Shown piece by piece: positions 8,413-16,600 of a stretch of 64,000 bases of DNA. This DNA is from Halobium salinum (GTDB lineage: Archaea; Halobacteriota; Halobacteria; Halobacteriales; Haloferacaceae). The stretch lies in NCBI RefSeq assembly GCF_026586625.1, contig NZ_JAODIW010000006.1, forward strand, positions 1,339,061 to 1,403,060. Reading direction: 5' to 3'. Position numbers and translations under genes: made by a program. Each line of letters begins with the position of its first letter. Positions within the stretch are counted from its first letter, which is position 1. The notes under the pieces are model-generated. The model ran no database searches. It was not told the DNA's origin and worked only from the letters and a program-made list of their open reading frames with translations.

Positions 8413-9254
8413 TGCCGGTCTCCTCGTCGGTCGACGGCCAGCGAACCGGAGCGGACGACGACGCCGGGTCGCGACCCGAGGGGCCCGCCCTCCCCATCAA
8501 CGAGCTGTTCACCTCGCTCCAGGGTGAAGGGACCCTCGCCGGCGTCCCCTCTACCTTCGTCCGCACCAGCGGCTGTAACCTCCGCTGCTGGTTCTGTGAC
8601 TCCTATCACACGTCCTGGGAACCCACCGGCGCGTGGTACGGGGTCGACGAAATTCTCGACGAAATCGACGCTCGCGGCCCGAACCACGTCGTGTTCACCG
8701 GCGGCGAACCGTTGATTCACGACGCGAGCACGACGCTCCTGCGCGAGCTCGACGACCGAGGGTACCACGTCACCGTCGAGACCAACGGGACGATTCTGCC
8801 CGAGGACGACGACGGTCCCGTCCCCGTCGACCTCGCGAGCGTCAGCCCGAAGCTGGCGTCGTCGACGCCGGGTCCCGAGCGGCCGCCCTCCGGCGGCGGC
8901 GATGGTGGCGACGGAGCCGAGAACGTCGACGCCGAGACGTGGGCCGAACGTCACGAGGCCCGCCGGCTCGACCTCGACGCGCTGGCGACGCTCGTCGACC
9001 GCTACGAGACCCAGTTGAAGTTCGTCGTCACCGGCCCCGACGACCTCCCCGAAATCGAGTCGCTCGTCGCCGACGTGCGCGAGGCGGCGACCGCCGAGGT
9101 GCGAGACACCGACGTGCTCCTGATGCCCGAGGGCCAGACGCGCGAGGAGTTGGAGTCGACCCGGCGGGTCGTCGCCGACCTCGCCCTCGAACACGGCTAC
9201 CGCTACACGCCGCGCCTGCACGTCGACCTCTGGAACGACGCGCCGAACACCTGA
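8412..9254 (+). CDS. queE: 7-carboxy-7-deazaguanine synthase (radical SAM)
   Basis: A 280-residue radical-SAM enzyme that ring-contracts 6-carboxytetrahydropterin to 7-carboxy-7-deazaguanine. LFTSLQGEGTLAGVPSTFVR (about residues 34-53) is the family N-terminal signature. The cluster-binding site is SGCNLRCWFCD (C-x3-C-x2-C). FTGGEPLIH is the SAM-contacting GGE motif. The ATG at 8412 overlaps the queD stop, fixing the start. An extra stretch around residues 158-175 (PPSGGGDGGDGAENVDAE) is a disordered acidic insertion typical of halophiles. Confidence 0.95.
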   Translation: MPVSSSVDGQRTGADDDAGSRPEGPALPINELFTSLQGEGTLAGVPSTFVRTSGCNLRCWFCDSYHTSWEPTGAWYGVDEILDEIDARGPNHVVFTGGEPLIHDASTTLLRELDDRGYHVTVETNGTILPEDDDGPVPVDLASVSPKLASSTPGPERPPSGGGDGGDGAENVDAETWAERHEARRLDLDALATLVDRYETQLKFVVTGPDDLPEIESLVADVREAATAEVRDTDVLLMPEGQTREELESTRRVVADLALEHGYRYTPRLHVDLWNDAPNT

Positions 9255-9261
9255 GACCCGC

Positions 9262-9367
9262 GTTTTGCTGCGTTCGCGGCGCGAAGCGCCCTCGCTGGCA
9301 AAACCTGGACCAAAGCTCCGGAACCCGACCAACGGGAGGGTTCCGAGTCCGCTCGGGCCTTCGGCCC
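9262..9367 (+). repeat. Triple hairpin between queE and queC
   Basis: Three inverted repeats lie in the gap. GTTTTGC (9262-9268) pairs with GCAAAAC (9298-9304), with an inner GCGGCGCGAAGCGCC hairpin. GGAACCC (9320-9326) pairs with GGGTTCC (9338-9344). GGGCCTTCGGCCC (9355-9367) forms a tight stem. It may be a terminator, a processing site or a mobile repeat; a regulatory leader for queC is possible. Confidence 0.6.
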
Positions 9368-9399
9368 TCGCGGTGCGACCCCATCACAACCGCAAAACC

Positions 9400-10128
9400 A
9401 TGACCGAACACACCGACCACGACACCACCGACGAGACGGAACCGAAGACGGCCGTCGTCCTCCTCTCCGGCGGGATGGACAGCGCGACGACCGCCTACGA
9501 GGCCGCCGATAGGGGGTACGACCTCTACGTCCTGCACACCTCCTACGGCCAGCGCACGGAGACGAAGGAGTACGAGTGCGCCCGGCGGCTGGCGGCGGAA
9601 CTCGACGTGCGCGACTTCCTCCACGTCGAGACCGGCCACCTCGCCGACATCGGCGCCTCCGCGCTCACCGACGACGGCATCGAAGTCGAAGATGCGGACA
9701 CGGAGAGCGACGAGATTCCGGACACGTACGTCCCGTTTCGTAACGCCAACCTGCTGTCGATGGCCGTCTCCTACGCCGAGGCGCAGGGCGCCGACGCCGT
9801 CTTCGTCGGCGCCCACAGCGAGGATTACGCCGGCTACCCCGACTGTCGCCCCGAGTTCTTCGAGGCGTTCGAGCGCGTCGTCGACGAGGGGACGAAGCCG
9901 GAGACGGGAATCGGAATCGAGGTGCCGTTCGTGGAGGACGCGAAGCGCGACATCGTCGAGCGCGGCGTCTCGCTGTCGGTCCCCTTCGAGCACACCTGGA
10001 GCTGTTACCGCGACGAGGCGCCCGCCTGTGGCACCTGTGACTCCTGTGCCTACCGGCTGGAGGCGTTCCAGTCCGTCGGCGTCCGCGACCCCATCGAGTA
10101 CGCCGAACGCCCGACGTACGTCGACTGA
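9400..10128 (+). CDS. queC: 7-cyano-7-deazaguanine (preQ0) synthase
   Basis: A 242-residue ATP-dependent enzyme turning 7-carboxy-7-deazaguanine into preQ0. The PP-loop is VVLLSGGMDSATT (about residues 19-31). The C-terminal Zn site is WSCYRDEAPACGTCDSCAYR (one Cys followed by C-x2-C-x2-C). The ATG at 9400 is chosen because the upstream frame runs through the hairpin region. It continues the queD-queE cluster but is separated by 145 bp. The N-terminal tail (HTDHDTTDET) is an acidic extension. Confidence 0.95.
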   Translation: MTEHTDHDTTDETEPKTAVVLLSGGMDSATTAYEAADRGYDLYVLHTSYGQRTETKEYECARRLAAELDVRDFLHVETGHLADIGASALTDDGIEVEDADTESDEIPDTYVPFRNANLLSMAVSYAEAQGADAVFVGAHSEDYAGYPDCRPEFFEAFERVVDEGTKPETGIGIEVPFVEDAKRDIVERGVSLSVPFEHTWSCYRDEAPACGTCDSCAYRLEAFQSVGVRDPIEYAERPTYVD

Positions 10129-10191
10129 GACGCCGCGACCGACGCCATCACCGGCAGCGAACTATATCTCTGAAGGACGCTAACGTACCCC

Positions 10192-10719
10192 ATGGCATCC
10201 GAACCCGAGAGCGTCGTCCCTGGGGTCGCCGACGTGGAAGACTCGTTCGAGCCGTCGGAGACGGCGGCAACGTTCGAGACTGTCGAGCAGTACGGCGTTC
10301 GCGAAGTCGCCATCGCGGTCGGCGCCGGCGCCGTCGCGACGGTCGCGATGGCTCCGCTGTTCGTGCTCGCGTGGCGGGCCGGCGCACTCGACCCGGTGGC
10401 GTTCACCGGGCTGTCGACCCTCGTCGGCCTCGGGCCGAGTCTCCCCGTCGGCGCGTTCATCTTCTTGGGCGGCGGGGCGATTCCGCTGGCGCTCGTCTTC
10501 CTCGCGTGGGCCGGCTTCCTCCCGGGCCGGACCCTCGCCGTCCGCGGAATGGTGTACGCCACCATCGTCTGGACCGGATTCGCGTTGGCGTTCTACTCCG
10601 GCCAACAGGGGACGCTCCTCTTCGTCTACCTCGCTCTGACGCTCGTGGCTCACTGGGTGTACGGCGCCGTCCTCGGTTACGTCTACGGCCAGTTCGCGGT
10701 CATCCCCGCGAACCTCTGA
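10192..10719 (+). CDS. Membrane protein, first of a tandem paralogous pair
   Basis: A 175-residue protein with an acidic soluble N-terminus (about 38 residues) and four hydrophobic segments at about 41-60, 72-92, 98-118 and 130-165. The core shares most motifs with the next gene: LSTLVGLGPSLPVGAFIFLG versus LAQIVGLGSSFPLGALIFLG, VWTGFALAFYSGQQGT versus VWTGFAIAFYSGQTGT, and VYGAVLGYVYGQ versus VYGAVLGYIYGR. It resembles a haloarchaeal family of unknown function (probably DUF6789, from memory). TATATCT near 10163-10169 is a TATA-like box about 25 bp upstream. Confidence 0.8.
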   Translation: MASEPESVVPGVADVEDSFEPSETAATFETVEQYGVREVAIAVGAGAVATVAMAPLFVLAWRAGALDPVAFTGLSTLVGLGPSLPVGAFIFLGGGAIPLALVFLAWAGFLPGRTLAVRGMVYATIVWTGFALAFYSGQQGTLLFVYLALTLVAHWVYGAVLGYVYGQFAVIPANL

Positions 10720-10776
10720 CCGACCACCTTACTGGTAGGCCGCCGCGGCTATGGGAGTTCCCGACGACACTGGAGT

Positions 10777-11262
10777 ATGGACCTCTCCACCTTCCAATCG
10801 GCCCTCCTCGACGCGGACCGCAAGGAGTCCTCCGCGGTCGGGCGGGCGGTCATCGCCGGCTTCGCGGGTCTGCTCGGCATGCTCGCCATGTCGCCCGTCC
10901 TCCTGCTCGCCTGGGCGCTCGGCGCGCTGGAGCCCTCGGCGTTCGCCGGCCTCGCCCAAATCGTCGGCCTCGGCTCCAGTTTCCCGCTGGGCGCGCTCAT
11001 CTTCCTCGGTGGCGGCGCGACCACGCTCCCGCTCCTCTTCGTCGCGTGGGCGCTGTTTTTCCCCGGAGAGACGCTCCCGCGGCGCGGTGTCGTCCACGCG
11101 GTCATCGTCTGGACCGGGTTCGCCATCGCGTTCTACTCCGGACAGACCGGGACGGCGCTCGCGCTGTACCTCGCGCTGACCTTCGTCGCCCACGTCGTCT
11201 ACGGCGCCGTCCTCGGCTACATCTACGGCCGGATGGCGACGATTCCGGTGTACGAAATCTGA
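10777..11262 (+). CDS. Membrane protein, second of a tandem paralogous pair
   Basis: A 161-residue protein with four predicted membrane helices, a clear paralogue of the preceding gene 57 bp upstream. It has a shorter N-terminal tail (MDLSTFQSALLDADRKESSA) than its neighbour. Conserved features are the Gly-rich VGLGSSFPLG turn and the FYSGQTG motif between helices 3 and 4. No catalytic or transport motif is seen. The pair probably arose by local duplication and may form a heteromer; this is inference. Confidence 0.8.
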   Translation: MDLSTFQSALLDADRKESSAVGRAVIAGFAGLLGMLAMSPVLLLAWALGALEPSAFAGLAQIVGLGSSFPLGALIFLGGGATTLPLLFVAWALFFPGETLPRRGVVHAVIVWTGFAIAFYSGQTGTALALYLALTFVAHVVYGAVLGYIYGRMATIPVYEI

Positions 11263-11382
11263 CTGTCGGACGACTTCGGTTCCGAACCACGCCCGGCTCA
11301 CCGTCCCTTCCCGCCGAACCTGGCTCTTCCCTCCCGTTTGTGTCAACAGCCTAATTGCTACAGCGAGCGTATACGCCCGCCG

Positions 11383-12177
11383 ATGAAGCGAGGAACTTCC
11401 GGGAAGGGGCGCGTCGTCGTCGTCACCGGCGCGAACGAGGGCATCGGCTACCACACGTCGGCGGCGTTGCTCGAACGAGGGTACCGCGTCGCCGGGTTCG
11501 ACGTCGACGGTGAGGGGTTCGAGGCGCTCGAAGACGCCTACCCCGACCACGCGCGCTACCACCGCTGTGACGTGACGGTCGACGGAGACGTACAGAGCGC
11601 GGTCGACGCCGTGGTCGCGGAGTGGGGTCGTATCGACGTGCTCCTCAACAACGCCGCGGTGTTCAGCTTCGGCTCCGTCGAGGACCGGAGCCTGGACGAC
11701 ACCAGACGCGAGTTCGAGGTGAACTACTTCGGCTACCTCCGCGCCATTCGAGCCGTCCTCCCCCAGATGCGGAAGCAGGGCGGCGGCATCGTCCACTGCG
11801 TGTCCTCCGGCGTCGGCTCCACCGGTCACCCGGGGCTGTCGGGGTACGCCTCCTCGAAGGCCGCGATAGAGGCGCTCGTTCGGTCGCTCCGGCTGGAACT
11901 GCGCCACGAGCCGATTTCGGTCACGCTGATGTACCCGCCGGCGACGAACACCCGCTCCGCGGCCCGCCTCGGCTACCCGTCGTACGCGGTCAAGGAGCCC
12001 GCCGAAGTCGGTCGGAAGCTGGCGGCGAAAATCGAATCCACCGGGCCGGTGGTCGCGGCCGACTGGTCCACCAGACTCGGGATGGCGGTCATGGACCGGT
12101 TCCCCTCCCTCGTCGAGCGGGGGACCGCACGCTTCGTGACCGAGGACGGCGTGAGCCTCGGCCGAGTGGAAGGGTAG
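11383..12177 (+). CDS. Short-chain dehydrogenase/reductase
   Basis: A 264-residue classical SDR. The NAD(P)-binding motif is VTGANEGIG (about residues 13-21), followed by LLNNAAV. The active site is Ser in CVSSGVGS and the Y-x3-K pair in GYASSKAAI. An Asp in AGFDVDG at the end of beta-2 suggests a preference for NAD(H). The substrate-loop region after PPATNTRSAA is polar. The ATG at 11383 is preferred because 15 upstream residues are not conserved-looking. It stands alone; substrate unknown. Confidence 0.88.
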   Translation: MKRGTSGKGRVVVVTGANEGIGYHTSAALLERGYRVAGFDVDGEGFEALEDAYPDHARYHRCDVTVDGDVQSAVDAVVAEWGRIDVLLNNAAVFSFGSVEDRSLDDTRREFEVNYFGYLRAIRAVLPQMRKQGGGIVHCVSSGVGSTGHPGLSGYASSKAAIEALVRSLRLELRHEPISVTLMYPPATNTRSAARLGYPSYAVKEPAEVGRKLAAKIESTGPVVAADWSTRLGMAVMDRFPSLVERGTARFVTEDGVSLGRVEG

Positions 12178-12323
12178 CCGCCGACCGACGTTCTCCGTTC
12201 GACGACAGCTTCTCCCGGCCCGCGCCCGCACCGGTCGCTGTGGAACCCACTCGGTCGACGAGGTGAGAAGGCGACGCGGACCCCGGGACAGGATTCACGT
12301 GTCCGGAGCGTCGACCCCCGACC

Positions 12324-12707
12324 ATGCCTCTCCTCCAGTTCGACACGTCGGTTGCGATGACGGCCGGCGAGAAGCGGTCGTTCGCGAACGAGGTGACGGA
12401 GTTGTACACCGAGCTGTTCGAGACGACGAGCGAGGACGTGGTGGTGAGCATCCGCGCCCGCGAAGACGCGGAACTCCACCTGGGGCGGGCGGAGCCGGGG
12501 CCGATTCTCCTCCTCGACGCCCACGTTCGGCGGGGGCGCCCCACCGACCGGCGCCGCGAGTTCGCCCGCGCCGTCATGGACGCCGCGAAGGCCCGCTGGA
12601 AGGTGCCCGAGCCGAACATGACGGTCACTTTCACCGAGCACGACGGCGACGAGATGATGGGGTACGACCGGGTCGGCGGCGAGTGGGAACCCGAGAACGA
12701 AGACTGA
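12324..12707 (+). CDS. Tautomerase/MIF-superfamily protein
   Basis: A 127-residue protein beginning Met-Pro, so removal of Met exposes the N-terminal Pro that acts as catalytic base in 4-oxalocrotonate tautomerase/MIF enzymes. The pattern MPLLQFDTSVAMTAGEK, then FANEVTELYTELFETTSEDV and VVVSIRA, matches the beta-alpha-beta unit. It is twice the length of a minimal 4-OT monomer, with an acidic tail. Substrate unknown. It is convergent with the exonuclease-like gene (1 bp gap). Confidence 0.75.
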   Translation: MPLLQFDTSVAMTAGEKRSFANEVTELYTELFETTSEDVVVSIRAREDAELHLGRAEPGPILLLDAHVRRGRPTDRRREFARAVMDAAKARWKVPEPNMTVTFTEHDGDEMMGYDRVGGEWEPENED

Positions 12708-12708
12708 G

Positions 12709-13410
12709 CTACTCGACCGCGAACGGCCGCCGGTCAGCCAGTTCGTACAGCGGTTCGATGTCAGCGACGGTGTAGTGTTCGAGCAGTCCGTGGAGTTCCC
12801 GGAACGTGAGCGTCTCGCGGGCGTCGACGCTCGCCAGCGCGAGGTAGCGCTCGCCCACCTGCGGCACGTCGGAGTTCGTGACGAACGCCGCCCCGCGCGC
12901 CCGACCGAAGCGCCATGTCTCGGGGTCGAGTCCCGTCTCGTAGTCGGCCCACAGCGTCTCCGGACAGTCGATTCCCAGCTCCGCGCAGGCGTCGCCCAGT
13001 TTCAGCCTGTGGCCCCACGCCTCGCGCACGTCGTCCATCAGGTCGTCGTGCGGGAGCGCGAGGAGCGCGTCGAGGCGGTCGCCGGGGCCGGCGTCGCCGA
13101 CTTCCTCACCTGCGAGGTCGGCGCGACCGGGGAGGTGGAGGAAGTCGAACCCGGTGCCGTTGTAGGTGAGGAGGGAGTCGGGGTCGCGTTTCTCCGCCCA
13201 GTCACAGACCGCGTCGAGGAGCGCGAGTTCCGACTCGGGGGTGTCGTCCTCGCGGAAGCGGACGGTCGTCTCGACGGGCTCTCCGGGCGCGGGTCGGTGG
13301 CCGAGGCCGACCGCGAGTAACTCGAAGAACGTCGAGTCGCGGAACTGCTCGCCCCGCGGTTCGCGGCCGGGACTGACCGTCTCGATGTCGACTGCGAGCG
13401 TGCCGGACAC
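12709..13410 (-). CDS. DnaQ/RNase H-like 3'-5' exonuclease domain protein
   Basis: A 233-residue protein starting at GTG 13410. Exo I is LAVDIETVSPG (DxE, about residues 5-15). Exo II is LLTYNGTGFDFLHLPG (the N-x3-F/YD-type motif). Exo III is YTVADIEPLYEL near the C-terminus (x-V-x2-D). This is the fold of proofreading domains of family B polymerases and of DnaQ-like nucleases, with no polymerase attached. It probably cleaves single-stranded DNA or RNA in the cytoplasm. A longer upstream frame (to 13797) is Arg/Pro-rich and reads antisense to the GH97 gene start, so it was not used. Confidence 0.75.
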   Translation of the reverse strand: MSGTLAVDIETVSPGREPRGEQFRDSTFFELLAVGLGHRPAPGEPVETTVRFREDDTPESELALLDAVCDWAEKRDPDSLLTYNGTGFDFLHLPGRADLAGEEVGDAGPGDRLDALLALPHDDLMDDVREAWGHRLKLGDACAELGIDCPETLWADYETGLDPETWRFGRARGAAFVTNSDVPQVGERYLALASVDARETLTFRELHGLLEHYTVADIEPLYELADRRPFAVE

Positions 13411-13615
13411 GACCGTCGGGAGTCGGCGGAGTGACTTGAACCTTCGCGGTCCGCGGCACCGAACTCGACGCCGAGGACGGGTTCGACGCGGGGGATCGGC
13501 CCGGCGCGGGCGCCGACTCGACTGCCGACGCGGTGGCGCCGGGACGCCGCCTCGTCTCCGCCGGAGCGTGTCGCGCCCTCGACGGTGTGTGGATGAATGC
13601 TGAGAACAACCATGA

Positions 13616-13627
13616 AGTTTAATGTAA
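13616..13627 (+). promoter_or_regulatory. TATA-like box for the GH97 gene
   Basis: GTTTAATGTAAT lies 23-34 bp before the ATG of the GH97 gene in otherwise GC-rich DNA, the spacing expected for a leaderless archaeal transcript. Confidence 0.45.
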
Positions 13628-13649
13628 TGCTTCTTCAAGTGCTCACGTA

Positions 13650-16600
13650 ATGGCACGCAATGACGAACCATTCCTGAAGCAGAGTCGTCGCGGCTTCCTC
13701 GGTGGCCTCTCGGGGGTGCTCGCGGCGGCGGCGTTCTCTCGGGACGTATCCGCGGAGGACGCGTCGGTCGTCGTGAACGACGAGGACGCGCCGACACGGA
13801 CCGTCACCTCCCCCGACGGGACAGTCGCGGTGACGGTCGACGTCTCCGACGGCCGCCCGAGCTACGACCTCACCTTCGACGGGCGAACCCTGGTACGGTC
13901 GTCCGCGCTGGGATTCGACTTCCGTCGACAACCCGCCTTCGGCGCCACCGCCGGGTCCGGGACCGTAGCGCCCGTCGGGGTCACCGGCAGCGAGAGCGGG
14001 GTGGAGACCGAGCGCTGGACGCCGGTGTGGGACCAGTACGACCGCGTCTCCGAGGACTACTCGTACCTCCGCCTCGGGCTCGAGGAGACGGCCTCGCCCG
14101 GGCGCCGCGGGACGCTCGAACTCCGAGTCTTCGACGACGGTCTCGGCTTCCGGTTCTGGTTCACCGAGGACTTCGGGGCGAGCGACGACCGGTTCGTCGT
14201 CACGTCCGAGAACACCGAGTTCGACTTCGCCGGCGACTACACGAGTTGGTGGATAGAGAACCGGTTCGCACAGCCCGACGGGGAGCCGGGCCGGTTCGAG
14301 GCGGAGTACCAGGAGACCCCCCTGAGCGAGATTCCGTCGGGGACCGAACCCCAGATTCCGAGCGGGACGCCGACGAAGGAGGGTGCTCACACGCCGCTGA
14401 CGATGAGAGCCGCGGAGGACGCCTATCTCAGCGTCCACGAGGCGGACCTGGTCGACTACGCGACGCTCTCGCTGTCGCCGCAGTCGGCGGGGAGCACGAC
14501 GTTCTCGGCGACGCTCGCGCCGCTTCCCGACGGGACGAAGGTGTCGGCGAGGGCGCCGCACGTGACGCCGTGGCGGACGATTCAGCTCGGTCGCGACCCC
14601 GGCGACCTTGTGGAGTCGTCGCTGCTCCCGCTGCTCAACGACGACCTCGACACGTCCGTCCTGCCGACGGTCGGCGGCGAACCCTCGACCGACTGGGCGC
14701 AGCCGAAGAAGTATCTTGGCATCTGGTGGCTGATGATTGCGGGCAGCGCCAACTGGGAGTACAAGACGGACGCGGAGGTCCGCGCGGCCGGCGGCAACCC
14801 GGCGCAGTACATCCACGGCGCGAAGACCGAGCGGATGAAGCGGTACATGAGCTTCGCGAGCCAGCAGAACATCGACTCCGTGCTCGTGGAGGGGTGGAAC
14901 GAGGGGTGGGACACCTACCCGGGAGACGGGTCCGGATTCGACTTCTCCGTCGACGGCTCCACGCCGGACTTCGACGTGCCGGCGGTGACGGACTACGGGC
15001 AGTCCCTCGACACCCCGGTCGAGATGACCATCCACAACGAGACGGCCGGCAACGCCGTCAACTACGAGGAGCAGATACTCGAGGACGACATCTTCGAGGG
15101 GTACGAAGAGAACCACATCCGCTCCATCAAGAACGGGTACGTCTCGAACCAGGGGCTCAACGTCCGGGGCGACGTCGCTCCCGACACCAACCAGCACAGC
15201 CAGCTCGCGGTCAACCACCACGAGTTGGTGACGAAGGAGGCCACCGCGAACAGACAGCTCCTCGAACGCCACGAGGCGGTGAAGCCGACGGGCAGGCGTC
15301 GGCAGTACCCCAGCCTGGCGGCCGCCGAGGTCGTCAAGGCACAGGAGTACGACGGGTTCGGCGCGCTGGGGTCCGACGTCGACTTCGACCACCACGTCAC
15401 CCTCCCGTTCACCCGGATGCTCGCGGGTCCGATGAGCTACCAGCCGGGCATCTTCGACATCACGTTCAACGACTCGACGGGCGGGCGCATCGTGACCACC
15501 CGCGCGAAGCAGTTGGCGATGTACCCGAACTACTTCGCCGGCATCCAGATGGCCGCCGACCGACTGGAGGCGTACATCAGCCCCGAGTTCGAGGTGGGCC
15601 AGTGTCTCCAGGCGCAGGCCGGCGAGTTGGACGGGTTCATCACCGCGGACGTGTGGCGCAACGCCTTCGGTGCTCACTACGTCCCCGTCGACCCGAACCG
15701 CGTGGCGTCCGGGTCGTCGGTCTCCTACACCGTTCGGGACGTGCCCGCGGCCGGCGAGTACGACCTCCACCTGCGTTACGCGAGCGCCCCGGAGGAGAAC
15801 TCGCCGCGCGTCGTCGAGGCCGGCGGACCGGAGTTCACGCTCCGCGTGAACGACGAGACGCGGACGGTGGCGCCCGAGTTCACGTCCTACTGGGACGACT
15901 GGCAGGTGTACACCACGTCCGTGACGCTCGACGCCGGCGACAACGAGGTCGCCATCGAACTCGACTACGACGACGAGGGCGAGTTCACCGGCGACGTGGG
16001 CGGGCTGAACGTCAACACGGTCGCCGTCACCGAGACGGGCGAGCCGTCCCCGGTACCCGCGGCGTACGAGGGGTACACCCCCGAGAACGAGAACTTCGAC
16101 GCCGAACCGGAGTTCGCGTTCATCAGCGACGTTCCGGCCGGCGGCTGGGACGACACCAGCGTCCTCTCGGCCGCCATCGGCGACTACGTCGTCACCGCCC
16201 GCCGGAAGGACGACGAGTGGTTCGTCGGCGCGATGACCGACGAGTTCGGGCGGGCGCTCGACGTACCCCTCGACTTCCTCGCACCCGACCGTGGCGGCGA
16301 CGACCGACCCGGCGAGGGGCAGGGGCCGCCCGACTCCCCTGGGAAGCGCAACGGAACGCCCACGGGGAACGGCAACGGGACGCCCGAGGGGAACCGCAAG
16401 CCGAGAGGGAAGTCCGGGGCGAACGGCGACGCCGGGCCGCCGTCGGACGGTGGGCCGCCAGAACACGCTGGACGGCCCGAACGGGCCGGGCCACCCGAGG
16501 ACGCCGGGCCGTCGGACGGACGCGTCCCGAGCGGGCCGAAGTACGTCGCCGAAATCTACTCCGACGGTCTCGACGGGGCGAGCGAGCGGAACCTCACCGA

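Noticed and set aside
9255-9399. preQ1-type riboswitch before queC
   Set aside because: The region forms simple hairpins; no preQ1 aptamer-like pseudoknot with a conserved A-rich tail could be recognised, and such switches are not established in haloarchaea.
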